Assembly (NCBI RefSeq): GCF_017590215.1
Contig: NZ_JAFFPK010000037.1
Span: 22,868-86,867 of the forward strand
Origin: Clostridium sp. CCUG 7971
GTDB taxonomy: Bacteria > Bacillota > Clostridia > Peptostreptococcales > Peptostreptococcaceae
Direction of reading: 5' to 3'
Length of the DNA: 64,000 nt
Shown: piece after piece, positions 26,589 through 35,458 of the stretch
Numbering within the stretch: position 1 is the first letter of the stretch
Layout: every line of letters begins with the position of its first letter
Position numbers and translations under genes: made by a program
The notes under the pieces: model-generated
What the model was told of the DNA's origin: nothing
Database searches by the model: none
Seen by the model: only the letters and a program-made list of their open reading frames with translations

Positions 26589-27365
26589 ATGAAAGAACAA
26601 CACATAATTGAAGTTAATAAAGACATTTGTATTGGATGTGGTCTTTGTAAAAATGATTGCCCAGTAAATAATATAGTTATTAAAGATAAAAAATCAGTAA
26701 TAAAAAATCAAGATTGTATAAAGTGTGGGCATTGTGTAGCTATTTGTCCCACAAAGGCTATTACAATGACGGGATTTAATGAACCGCCGATTGAATTTAC
26801 AAAAGAGCCTACTTTAGATCCAAATGAATTGTTAATGGCAATTAAGTCAAGAAGAACAATACGTAAGTTTAAAAATAAAGAAGTACCTTCAGAAATTATA
26901 GAGCAAATTATTGAGGCAGGTAGGTTTACACCTAGTGCTAAAAATGCACAAGATGTATCATACATTGTTTTAGGTGATGATAAAAGTAAGTATGAAGAAA
27001 TTGCAGTAAAATTTTTTAGAAGAATAAAACCAATCGTAAGTCTTTGGATGAAAGATGCGAAAGAAGTTACCATTGATGATAATTTCTTTTTCAAAAAGGC
27101 ACCTATTGCAATAATGGTAGTAACGAAAGATAAGATTAGTGGTTCACTTGCAGCATCAAATATGTCATTAATGGCAGAGTCTTTTGGACTAGGTGTACTA
27201 TATAGTGGATTTTTTACAAGTGTAGTAAATAATTCACCAAAATTACGAAAACTTTTAAATCTAAAATCCAAGGGTTATGTGTTGACAACTCTAGTTCTTG
27301 GATACCCAGATGTGAAATATAGACGTACTGCACAAAAAGAGACTGCGAATGTCAGATATTTATAA
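26589..27365 (+). CDS. Nitroreductase with N-terminal ferredoxin domain
   Basis: 258 residues. The first 65 carry two 4Fe-4S motifs (CIGCGLCKNDCP and CIKCGHCVAICP). Residues about 80-258 are an FMN nitroreductase domain (SRRTIRKFKNKEVPSEIIEQIIEAGRFTPSAKNAQ). Such fused enzymes reduce nitro compounds or other electrophiles with electrons fed by the clusters. Co-transcribed with the ArsR-type regulator 16 bases downstream. Start behind a weak GAAAGG. Confidence 0.9.
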   Translation: MKEQHIIEVNKDICIGCGLCKNDCPVNNIVIKDKKSVIKNQDCIKCGHCVAICPTKAITMTGFNEPPIEFTKEPTLDPNELLMAIKSRRTIRKFKNKEVPSEIIEQIIEAGRFTPSAKNAQDVSYIVLGDDKSKYEEIAVKFFRRIKPIVSLWMKDAKEVTIDDNFFFKKAPIAIMVVTKDKISGSLAASNMSLMAESFGLGVLYSGFFTSVVNNSPKLRKLLNLKSKGYVLTTLVLGYPDVKYRRTAQKETANVRYL

Positions 27366-27381
27366 ATGTTAAGGAGAACTT

Positions 27382-27747
27382 ATGGAAAAAGAATGTCAGG
27401 AAAGATTAAAAGAAATAACATCTAAATTTAAAGTATGCCGTAAAGCTATTTCTGCTATGGGGGATGAAACTAGACAGTTGATTCTACTTACACTTTTGGA
27501 GAGTGACTTTAATGGAATTCGAGTAGGCGAAATCACAGAGAAAACACATCTATCTAGACCAGCTGTATCCCATCACCTTAAAATACTAAAAGAAGCAGAA
27601 ATTGTGAATGTACGTAAAGAAGGTACAAAAAATTATTACTATCTTGATTCAAAGGAATCTCAGTGGGAAATATTAACTGAACTGATAAATCTTATATTTA
27701 CTGGAATACAACACATTAGTAAAGATGATTCAAGGAAAGAGGAATAG
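27382..27747 (+). CDS. ArsR-family regulator
   Basis: 121-residue winged-helix protein with ISAMGDETRQLILLTLL, HLSRPAVSHHLKILKEAEIV and wing RKEGTKNYYYLD. No metal-binding CxC of the ArsR type is seen in the recognition helix, so it may sense the nitroreductase substrate rather than metal (inference). Start behind AAGGAGAA, in operon with the nitroreductase. Confidence 0.88.
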   Translation: MEKECQERLKEITSKFKVCRKAISAMGDETRQLILLTLLESDFNGIRVGEITEKTHLSRPAVSHHLKILKEAEIVNVRKEGTKNYYYLDSKESQWEILTELINLIFTGIQHISKDDSRKEE

Positions 27748-27785
27748 ATTAGTATAATTAAAAATTATGTTTAAATAATTAAGAG

Positions 27786-27840
27786 AGTAATAGGGTCAAG
27801 TTTAAATAGTAATACACCATTTAAACTAGACCCTATTACT
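27786..27840. terminator. Long hairpin between convergent genes
   Basis: AGTAATAGGGTC (27786-27797) pairs perfectly with GACCCTATTACT (27829-27840); the inner arms AGTTTAAAT and ATTTAAACT extend it to about 21 bp with one A-A mismatch. T-runs are poor, so it may serve as a protective or bidirectional stop element. Confidence 0.55.
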
Positions 27841-27852
27841 AATATTGTATAT

Positions 27853-28611
27853 TTATTTTGGACAGACATACCTTATCATACCCATACTATTTTTGCCATA
27901 TTCAATAGCCTCTTTTGGGCATCGACAAATACATGCCATGCAATGAGTACAATTATTTCCCCAGATTGGTTTCCCATTTTCAAGTTGAATATTTCCAAGT
28001 GGACAGACTTTTTCACATTTTCCACAGGAAATACAAGCATCTGTTATATAAAATTTTTTAGAATGAACAAATAGTGGATAAAAAATATCATTTACTAAAC
28101 CACTGTTGAATTTATCCTTAAATGTTACGTGATGTTCTGGAAATGCTAGATTATTTCTAATGTATTGTGCTGTATCTGATATTATCTGCTCGGATTGTTC
28201 TATTATCGCTAGCGCCTCATTTTCATCAGGTGACTTAAAAAGTGCGATATAATTTTCAGGCATTATTATAGATTTACATCCCTTATAATTCATTCCTTTT
28301 GATACGCATAGTTTCTTTAGATATTTGTCGGCATCTCCTTTTGAACCTCCACAGGTCATTACAAAGTAAATATCGCGATTTCCACATAATTTTGTTTTCA
28401 TAAGCCACTCATGAACAATACGGGGAATACGCCATGCATATGTTGGTGCAACAATAACCCATGGTTTATCAGAAGTTAAATAGGAATAATCACAATTTCG
28501 GATTTTTCCAAAGAGATTCAATGATTCACCCTCAATCTCTTTTTCAATTCTTTTTGCTACATAGGCACTGTTGCCCGTGCCAGAAAAATACATAATCATA
28601 ACCTCAATCAC
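27853..28611 (-). CDS. EFR1-type flavodoxin-ferredoxin fusion
   Basis: 252 residues. The N-terminal flavodoxin-like domain starts MIMYFSGTGNSAYVAKRI (FMN phosphate loop), and two C-terminal 4Fe-4S motifs follow (CISCGKCEKVCP near 196 and CTHCMACICRCP near 225). It probably transfers electrons between a soluble donor and an unknown acceptor. Such proteins are common in anaerobic gut Firmicutes. The frame starts at 28611, and an ATG five codons in (MIMYFSG) is an alternative. Confidence 0.88.
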   Translation of the reverse strand: MIEVMIMYFSGTGNSAYVAKRIEKEIEGESLNLFGKIRNCDYSYLTSDKPWVIVAPTYAWRIPRIVHEWLMKTKLCGNRDIYFVMTCGGSKGDADKYLKKLCVSKGMNYKGCKSIIMPENYIALFKSPDENEALAIIEQSEQIISDTAQYIRNNLAFPEHHVTFKDKFNSGLVNDIFYPLFVHSKKFYITDACISCGKCEKVCPLGNIQLENGKPIWGNNCTHCMACICRCPKEAIEYGKNSMGMIRYVCPK

Positions 28612-28710
28612 TCCTTTAGTAAATTAATTTCAAAAATTTTAATTAATTTAGTTTATCTCTATCTATACTTATTATATTTTCTACCATAACATTGATTTTT
28701 TTGTTAGTAT

Positions 28711-28992
28711 TTGCTAAATATTATAGCAGACAAAATAAATATTAGGGTATTAGTAAAGAAATTCGTTACCATTAAGATAGCAATATCTATTATTGATCTT
28801 AAGCTAAGTCTAGCAGGCATAGCTTTACAAAAATTTATGAATTATCATATAAAAGTTTCAGTTACCATAGAAAATAAGAATAAAATTCAAGGAAGATTTA
28901 AAGAATTACTTAATGAACTAAACAAGTCAAATGATTTTAGAGTGTTTAATAATATTAGAGATGCTGAAAATTGGATTATAAATGCTGATTAA
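28711..28992 (+). pseudogene. DUF4180-like protein, probably decayed N-terminus
   Basis: 93 residues. The second half (SLAGIALQKFMNYHIKVSVT...FRVFNNIRDAENWI) resembles the DUF4180 family of unknown function. The first 30 residues look scrambled (LVKKFVTIKIAISIID) and there is no ribosome site before 28711, so the gene has probably lost part of its 5' half. Confidence 0.4.
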
Positions 28993-29008
28993 AGGTTAGA
29001 ATGTTTTG

Positions 29009-29066
29009 CTGTAAAACAGCCTTATACGAAAATTTAATCTTTCATAGAAAGCTGTTTTACAGTGAT
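29009..29066. terminator. Bidirectional terminator
   Basis: CTGTAAAACAGC (29009-29020) pairs perfectly with GCTGTTTTACAG (29051-29062). The left arm is itself self-complementary, allowing alternative folds. Confidence 0.6.
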
Positions 29067-29072
29067 TTTTGA

Positions 29073-29636
29073 TTAGTATCTGTAGTTAGATTCAGCAGAT
29101 TCTGCATCTGCTTTAGTTTTATGAACTGTATCACGTGGATGCTCAGGTGGAGCATAGATAGCATATAATTTAAGTGGTTTATTTCCTGTATTAATTACAT
29201 TGTGCCATTTACCAGCAGGTATCATGATAGCGTAGTCATCAGAGATTTTTCTTTGAAAATCCAAATTATCTTTACTATCTCCCATTTTAACAAGTCCTTC
29301 ACCTTCTTCAATACGTATAAATTGATCACCTGTTGGATGAACTTCTAAACCTATGTCATCTCCAACATTAATGCTCATTAAGGTAACTTGTAAATTATCT
29401 CCCGTCCATAAAGCAGTACGAAAAGTATTATTTTGCTCAGTAGCCTCATCAATATTAACTACAAACGGTTCAGAACCATAATCCTTCAATTTAGTAAATG
29501 GTCTCTTATATATTGGTGTTTTATGTGGGTACATATTATACATTTGTGCGTTACCCCAGAAAAGGTATGGGTACATATTATACATTTGTGTGTTAACCCA
29601 GTAAGGATATGGATATGGCTTAGGAATATTATACAT
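29073..29636 (-). CDS. Cupin protein with Tyr/Pro-rich tandem repeat
   Basis: 187 residues. The first 45 are a Tyr, Pro, Met and Asn-rich tail containing two copies of a 14-residue unit (YPYPYWVNTQMYNM and YPYLFWGNAQMYNM). The remainder is a single cupin barrel (VTLMSINVGDDIGLEVHPTGDQFIRIEEGEG, then MIPAGKWHNVINTGNKPLKLYAIYAPPEHP) with the metal-binding His and Glu positions. Tyr-rich tails of this kind occur in spore coat proteins and other cross-linked layers, so a spore or envelope role is possible (inference). Start behind AAGGGGAG. Confidence 0.8.
   Translation of the reverse strand: MYNIPKPYPYPYWVNTQMYNMYPYLFWGNAQMYNMYPHKTPIYKRPFTKLKDYGSEPFVVNIDEATEQNNTFRTALWTGDNLQVTLMSINVGDDIGLEVHPTGDQFIRIEEGEGLVKMGDSKDNLDFQRKISDDYAIMIPAGKWHNVINTGNKPLKLYAIYAPPEHPRDTVHKTKADAESAESNYRY
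29526..29590 (-). repeat. 42-bp-period DNA repeat inside the cupin gene
   Basis: A 23-base sequence starting TGGGTACATATTATAC at 29526 is repeated exactly at 29568. It encodes the duplicated MYNMYP unit and could expand or contract by slippage, in frame. Confidence 0.7.
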
Positions 29637-29929
29637 ATTTATCTCCCCTTTTATATACTTTATATCATTATATGATATATGTTTAGATAAGATGATTGGC
29701 TAACAATTTTAGTAGAGTAAGGCAAGAATAAGTATATCACAAGTAACGTAGCATGCTTTATAGTATTGCTATAAGACTATCTAAATACAGAATATATTAT
29801 CGAAAAATGTAAAAATTGGTTATTGTAAAATAAGTATTAAAAACATATTTGTTTCATGATAAAATTAATTTAAACATAAATAAATATTAGAATTTATTTA
29901 TAATTTAATTTATATGGTAGGGAGATAAA
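29637..29929. other. Divergent intergenic region
   Basis: About 290 bases holding the promoters of the cupin gene and the surface protein gene. I see no unambiguous -35/-10 pair and no riboswitch-like structure. Confidence 0.3.
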
Positions 29930-32632
29930 ATGAATAAGAATACAAAAAAAATAGCATCAATTGTACTAGTAGCATCTTCTATAACTAATGTGTCTACAAT
30001 AGGAGTATTTGCAGAGGAACTTACTAATAATAACTCAACAAAAACCGAAAACATAAGTACTAAAGCTTTGCAGGAAAAAGATATTGTAAATATACCTGAT
30101 GAAAATTTAAAAAGGGAATTAAATTATGCATTAAGTCAAAAAGTAGATTCTAATATAACAGTTAGACAATTAAGTAGTTTAAAAAAATTACCGTTAAGCA
30201 ATAAAGAAATAAAAAACCTTGAAGGTCTTCAATATTGTACAAACTTAACTGATTTACAAATATTTAATAATCAGATAAAAGATATAAGTCCATTAAGTAG
30301 CTTAGGAAATTTAACAAATTTAAGTATGTTTAACAACCAAATAAGCGATATAAGTGTATTAAGTGACTTAATAAATCTAACAAATTTAAATTTAGGTGGA
30401 AACCAAATAAGTGATGTAAGTCCATTAAGCGAACTAACAAGCTTAAAAAGCTTAAGCTTAAGTAGAAATAAAATAAGTGATATAAATGCACTAAATAAAT
30501 TAATAAATCTAACAGATTTAGACTTAGAGGGAAATGATATAAGTAATATAAGTTTACTAAGTGGACTAACTAATTTAGAAAGGCTAAATTTAAATGAAAA
30601 TAATTTAACTAATACAAATGGATTAGATAAGTTAATTAATTTAAAGAACTTAAGTTTATGTGAGAATCAAATAAATGATATAAGTTCATTAGGTAAATTA
30701 ACAAGCTTAGAATCTTTAGGTTTACACACTAATCAAATAAGTGATATAAGCTCATTAAGTAATTTAACAAATTTAAATTCTTTAACTTTATTTACTAATC
30801 AAGTGAGTGATATAAGTCCATTAAAAAATTTAAAAAAGTTATATCATATTAATGCTCGTCATCAAAGCATAGTATCACCAACAATAGTAAGTCAAGCAGG
30901 TGAAAATATATCTGTTAAAAATGAAGGGGTAGGTATGGATGGTGAACCTATAGTACCTAAATATATATCTAATGGTGGTATATTAAATAAATCAACTAAC
31001 TATATCACTTGGAAAAGTGCGAATATATCAAATGTAGATAGTGTATCGTATGATTTTGAATATTATGATAAAGAAAATGTTCAAATATTTGCAGGTAAAG
31101 TTACTCAACCTATAGAATCAGTTTCGGAAATTAAAATAAAAAATCCTATTTCTGGTATGTATGTAGGTAATAATCATAAATTAATAGCAAGTGTAAATGA
31201 AAAAGATGTAGAAAATGTGACTTGGTCAGTAGATAATGAAGATATAGCAACTATAAGTAAAGATGGTATATTAAATGCTAAAAAGCCAGGTAATGTCACT
31301 GTAACTGTTAAGTTAAATAATAGTGACATAAGTAAAAGTATTAATGTAGAATTAGTAAACTTTTATGACAATACAAATATTCCAAGCATAGTTAAAGATG
31401 TTATAGATATAAATGTATTTACTCCTATATATTCTGATGCTAATGGAACACAAAATAATCCAGTTATATTTAACTTAAAAAATAATGCAACTTTAAGTGA
31501 TGTAGATAAATTTATAAATGATATATCAAATTTATCACCAAATATTTTAGAGTCTAAGGTAGAGGGTAATTATACAATATATAAAATAAGAATAACTTCA
31601 GATAGTAAAACATCAAATTATTCATATATAGAAATAAAAATAGATAATAATATGCCAAATGCTACTGAGATAAATCAAAAGATAAATAAATTAAAAGAGT
31701 ACAAATCTAAAATAAATGAATTAGTAGGAATCAATAGATTTGATACGGCAGTTAAAGTTAGCCAAACTGGATGGAATACAAATGAAAATGCAGTTTTAGT
31801 TAATGCTAATTCATTAGCAGATGCATTATCAGTAACACCATTTGCAGCGCAAGAGAATGCTCCAGTATTGTTAAGTAATTCAAATAGTTTAAATCAAGCT
31901 ACAAAAGCAGAGTTTAAGAGATTAGGTGTCAAAAAAGTTTATGCAATAGGTGGAACTACTGCTATTAGTGAAAATATAGTTAATGAACTAAAATCAATGG
32001 GTGTAACAGTTGAAAGAATATCTGGTAAAGATAGATATGAAACTTCACTTGCTATTGCAAATAAATTAAATAATGTAAATAAAATTGCAGTAGTAAATGG
32101 AGAAAATGGATTTGCAGATGCAGTAAGTATAGCACCAGTATGTGCAAGAGATAATATGGCAATAGTTTATACTTCACCTAGAAATGGTCTTAAAACATTT
32201 GAGAATTATATAAAGAATAATAATATAGCAACAAGTTATGTTATAGGAGGAACAACAGTGCTTCCAGATAATTTAATAACAGAACTTAAAAATCCTGTAA
32301 GAATAGCGGGGTCAAATAGAAACTTAACTAACTTAAATATAATAGAGAGATTTTTCTCAAATACAAATCATAATAACCAAACAGAACTTAACAATATATT
32401 TGTAGCTAAAAATGGTTATGGAAGTCCAAATGATTTAATAGATGCATTATCAGTAGGGGTATTAGCATCAAAACAAAATGCACCAGTAATGTTAGTAAGT
32501 CCAAATGGATTAGATAAAAATCAATCTACAGCACTTTATTATACATTTTCAAAGCAACTAACAAAAGTTGGAGGAAATGGAAATGAGACAGCGTTTGAAC
32601 AATTAAAAAATCAAGTGAACCATATAAAATAA
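29930..32632 (+). CDS. Leucine-rich-repeat surface protein with CWB2 repeats
   Basis: 900-residue secreted cell-wall protein. Signal peptide at 1-28 (cleavage near VFA-EE). Residues about 83-304 form ten 22-residue internalin-type leucine-rich repeats (pattern LTNLxLxxNQISDISPLSxLTN). An LRR-adjacent Ig-like segment follows (about 305-390), then a Big2-type Ig domain (395-480: VENVTWSVDNEDIATISKDGILNAKKPGNVTV). Residues about 600-900 are three CWB2 repeats (VGINRFDTAVKVS, ISGKDRYETSLAIAN, IAGSNRNLTNLNIIE), which attach S-layer-type proteins of Peptostreptococcaceae to a wall polymer without covalent linkage. Likely a host- or matrix-binding protein. Start behind GGTAGGGAG. Monocistronic. Confidence 0.93.
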   Translation: MNKNTKKIASIVLVASSITNVSTIGVFAEELTNNNSTKTENISTKALQEKDIVNIPDENLKRELNYALSQKVDSNITVRQLSSLKKLPLSNKEIKNLEGLQYCTNLTDLQIFNNQIKDISPLSSLGNLTNLSMFNNQISDISVLSDLINLTNLNLGGNQISDVSPLSELTSLKSLSLSRNKISDINALNKLINLTDLDLEGNDISNISLLSGLTNLERLNLNENNLTNTNGLDKLINLKNLSLCENQINDISSLGKLTSLESLGLHTNQISDISSLSNLTNLNSLTLFTNQVSDISPLKNLKKLYHINARHQSIVSPTIVSQAGENISVKNEGVGMDGEPIVPKYISNGGILNKSTNYITWKSANISNVDSVSYDFEYYDKENVQIFAGKVTQPIESVSEIKIKNPISGMYVGNNHKLIASVNEKDVENVTWSVDNEDIATISKDGILNAKKPGNVTVTVKLNNSDISKSINVELVNFYDNTNIPSIVKDVIDINVFTPIYSDANGTQNNPVIFNLKNNATLSDVDKFINDISNLSPNILESKVEGNYTIYKIRITSDSKTSNYSYIEIKIDNNMPNATEINQKINKLKEYKSKINELVGINRFDTAVKVSQTGWNTNENAVLVNANSLADALSVTPFAAQENAPVLLSNSNSLNQATKAEFKRLGVKKVYAIGGTTAISENIVNELKSMGVTVERISGKDRYETSLAIANKLNNVNKIAVVNGENGFADAVSIAPVCARDNMAIVYTSPRNGLKTFENYIKNNNIATSYVIGGTTVLPDNLITELKNPVRIAGSNRNLTNLNIIERFFSNTNHNNQTELNNIFVAKNGYGSPNDLIDALSVGVLASKQNAPVMLVSPNGLDKNQSTALYYTFSKQLTKVGGNGNETAFEQLKNQVNHIK

Positions 32633-32651
32633 TAATATTAGATTAATATAT

Positions 32652-32688
32652 AAAGAAGAGTTTAAAAATAACTCTTCTTTTTTTTATA
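32652..32688 (+). terminator. Terminator after surface protein gene
   Basis: AAAGAAGAGTT (32652-32662) pairs with AACTCTTCTTT (32670-32680), then T-run. Confidence 0.85.
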
Positions 32689-32903
32689 ATAATATATCTA
32701 TTAAAATAGATTATATAGAGAGTTAAAGAATGTTATACAATTAACGTATATTTAAATCAAATAAGGAAAGATAGAGAAACTTATATGTACAAAGAACTGC
32801 TAAGCATAGTATATAAAATTTATAAGGAGATAAGTATTTTGAAAAATAATTGGTTTACTGTATGAATAAACCATAAATTTAAATTTTTAAGGAGGAGATT
32901 TTT

Positions 32904-33488
32904 ATTAATAGAGTCAAAAAATCCAAGATACAATATATTTTAATAATAGGCATTTTATCAATTTTGAGTATATTGGCAATGTTAATACTATTTATATATG
33001 ATTTTATAATATTAATGCCTATTATATCTATAATTTTACTTATTCCAGGTAGAGTTCAAGGATATTATTATAGAAATCATTTTAAAGGCAGAAAACTATT
33101 AAATAAAAAGGATTATATGAAAAGTATTAAATATAGTAAAGAATTTATAGAAGATATAAGACTAAATAATTGGAAAAAGAAGCTAATATTCCTTTCTTGG
33201 GGTATTTATAGTAAAGATATAGAAGCAATGACATTAAATAATTTAGGAGTAGCATATTTAGAATTAGGAGATTTAAAAGTTGCAAATGAGTATTTTAATG
33301 AGGCTATAGAAATAGACTCACTATATTGATTACCATATTTTAATCTTAGCATACTAGGAAATGTTAATGGAGATATAGAAATGTCAAAAATATTTTATAA
33401 AAAATCGGTTGAGCTTGGATTTAAGCAGACGACATTTGATAATGTAATACAAAAAGCACAACAAATCTTAGTAGAAATAGAAGGTTAA
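32904..33488 (+). pseudogene. TPR membrane protein gene with ATT start and in-frame TGA
   Basis: From an ATT at 32904, correctly spaced behind GGAGGAG, the frame reads NRVKKSKIQYILIIGILSIL, two membrane segments (to about residue 50) and then tetratricopeptide-like helices (NNLGVAYLELGDLKVANEYFNEAIEIDSLY). TGA at 33327-33329 interrupts it, after which the frame continues LPYFNLSILGNVNGDIEMSKIFYKKS... to TAA at 33488 (194 residues in all). A Trp codon (TGG) would fit the position. The first conventional start inside (TTG at 32964) cuts off the first membrane segment and has no ribosome site. Function unknown. Confidence 0.6.
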
Positions 33489-33635
33489 TTAAGAAGGGAC
33501 TTTTGTTTATATGACTCTTATTTACTTTATACAATATTAAACTTTAACAATTTTACAGTATAAATGATATTATTATTTAGAAATACTAAAAATCTAGTGT
33601 GATAGAGTAAAATACGACCATTTGTAGTATAAAAT

Positions 33636-33670
33636 AAAAACCGTATCACAAGTAAGTGATACGGTTTTTT
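33636..33670 (+). terminator. Repeated terminator hairpin, copy B
   Basis: CCGTATCAC (33641-33649), loop AAGTAA, GTGATACGG (33656-33664), flanked by an A-run and a T-run. Nearly identical to copies A, C and D. Confidence 0.85.
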
Positions 33671-33711
33671 ATTTAAATTAATAATTAGATTTAACTATAG
33701 AAAACCTAATC

Positions 33712-35016
33712 TTATAACATCATTGATCCTATAATACCGAATATTAAAAGTGGTATATTATAGTGAAGGAATGTAGGAACGCAAGTATCCCAAATATGAT
33801 CATGTTGTTTATCGGCATTAAGACCTGCAGTTGGTCCGAGAGTACTATCTGAAGCAGGAGATCCAGCATCACCTAAAGCACCTGCAACCCCTACTAATAA
33901 TATGATAGCTTGTGGGCTAAATCCTAAACTAAGTCCTAATGGGCAATATATTGCAGCTATTATAGGTAAAGTACCAAAAGAACTTCCTATACCCATAGTT
34001 ACTAATAGGCCAACTAAAAGCATAAGTATTGATCCTATAAGCTTGCTATCTCCAACAATACCTGTTACTGAAGCTACTAAAGCTTCTACTGAACCAGTTT
34101 CTCTTAATACACTTCCGTATCCTGCAGCTACAAGCATTATAAATCCTATAAGCCCCATCATTTTAACTCCACCATCTAATAAATCATCTACTTCATTGAA
34201 TTTAATAGCGCCTGTTAAAAATAGTACAATAATTGCGCAAAGGCCACCTAGTGGCAGAGAACCTGTTTTAATTTGCACAAAAAATGCAGTTGCAGCACCT
34301 AAAAGTGCACACCAGTGTCTCTTTGTCATTTTTTCATCTATTTCATTTTCATCTATTCCGTCTATTGCTACATCTTTATAGTTTCTTGGTTTTCTATAAG
34401 TTATAAATACTGCAATAAGTAATCCTAAAATCATACCTATTGCTGGTATCCACATTACACTAGTAACCATGTTTGTTGTAGTATCAATTCCATTTGCAAT
34501 CATTTGATCTCTAATAATATTTTGAAATATTAGACCAAATCCTACTGGAATTGCTATATATGGTGTTTTTAATCCGAATGTTAATGCGCATGCAACGGCT
34601 CTTCTATCTATTTTTAATTTATTCATAAGTTTTAATAATGATGGAATTAAGATTGGTATAAAGGCTATATGTACCGGGATAAGATTTTGAGAAAAACATG
34701 ATATAAATGCGATTAATAATATTAATGTTAATTTTTTTCCTTTTACTACTTTAGAGATTTTTCTTGCTAATATTGAAGCTAAACCTGTTTTACTTACAGC
34801 TATAGCTAGTGCACCAAGTAAAATATAACTTAATGCAGTTTCTGCGTTTCCACCCATACCTGAAACTAGTGTTGACATTGCATCTGCTATAGGCATTCCT
34901 GAACAAACCCCAGCTACTATTGCGGATATTAGTATAGATAATAATACATTACATTTTAACAAACAAAGTATTATCATAACTGCAATAGATATTACTACCG
35001 GATTGAATAATACCAT
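33712..35016 (-). CDS. Na+/H+ antiporter-family (YuiF-like) permease
   Basis: 434-residue integral membrane protein with about eleven membrane segments. Conserved stretches include SCFSQNLIPVHIAFIPILIP, the Asp-containing GDAGSPASDSTLGPTAGLNAD near the C-terminus and HDHIWDTCVPTFLHYNIPLL. These are typical of the Na+/H+ antiporter family that includes Bacillus YuiF, some of which may carry amino acids. The start is behind AAAAGGGGGA. Monocistronic. The exact substrate is uncertain. Confidence 0.82.
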   Translation of the reverse strand: MVLFNPVVISIAVMIILCLLKCNVLLSILISAIVAGVCSGMPIADAMSTLVSGMGGNAETALSYILLGALAIAVSKTGLASILARKISKVVKGKKLTLILLIAFISCFSQNLIPVHIAFIPILIPSLLKLMNKLKIDRRAVACALTFGLKTPYIAIPVGFGLIFQNIIRDQMIANGIDTTTNMVTSVMWIPAIGMILGLLIAVFITYRKPRNYKDVAIDGIDENEIDEKMTKRHWCALLGAATAFFVQIKTGSLPLGGLCAIIVLFLTGAIKFNEVDDLLDGGVKMMGLIGFIMLVAAGYGSVLRETGSVEALVASVTGIVGDSKLIGSILMLLVGLLVTMGIGSSFGTLPIIAAIYCPLGLSLGFSPQAIILLVGVAGALGDAGSPASDSTLGPTAGLNADKQHDHIWDTCVPTFLHYNIPLLIFGIIGSMML

Positions 35017-35149
35017 ACAACATCCCCCTTTTTTAAATTTTCGGAATTTTTTATATTTTTAATTTAATTAGATTATATCACAATTTATATAGATAAGTGT
35101 GTTTTTTATAAAAATAAAAAATTATTATTATATTCTAATTTTAATATAG

Positions 35150-35241
35150 ATGTAAAGTATAGTTGACATTAAATGTAAAGTATAGTTGACATTAAATGTA
35201 AAGTAAACTATACTAAAAATGTAAAGTTTAGTTTACTTTTA
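35150..35241 (+). promoter_or_regulatory. Four 23-bp repeats over the XRE promoter
   Basis: Units start at 35150, 35173, 35196 and 35219, a period of exactly 23. Each begins ATGTAAAGT; the first two are identical over all 23 bases. A promoter is embedded: TTGACA (35186-35191), 17 bases, TATACT (35209-35214). AGTAAACT (35202-35209) and AGTTTACT (35229-35236) also form an inverted repeat. This looks like a multi-site operator for the XRE protein encoded directly downstream. Confidence 0.75.
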
Positions 35242-35257
35242 TAGAAAGAGGGTTAGT

Positions 35258-35458
35258 ATGAAAAATAACATTCAACAACTAAGAAAGGAAAGAAAAATCA
35301 CTCAAGAAGAGCTAGGAAAAATGTGTGGGGTATCAAGACAGACAATAATATCTTTAGAAAATGGGAAGTACAATCCATCTATAATGCTAGCTCAGAAAAT
35401 ATCTGTTATTTTTGGCTGTATAATTGAAGAAGTATTTATATTTGAGGAGGAAGAATAA
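35258..35458 (+). CDS. Small XRE-family regulator
   Basis: 66-residue helix-turn-helix protein of the YgzD type: NIQQLRKERKITQEELGKMCGVSRQTIISLENGKYNPSIMLAQKI, ending in an acidic tail (IFEEEE). Start behind AAAGAGGG. The stop TAA is followed directly by the ATG of a membrane protein gene, a common pairing. Probably represses its own promoter through the 23-bp repeats. Confidence 0.88.
   Translation: MKNNIQQLRKERKITQEELGKMCGVSRQTIISLENGKYNPSIMLAQKISVIFGCIIEEVFIFEEEE

Noticed and set aside
8546..33329. Alternative genetic code with TGA as Trp
   Set aside because: TGG is the normal Trp codon throughout, pucR ends with TGA, and only two genes show the pattern; mutation or read-through is simpler.
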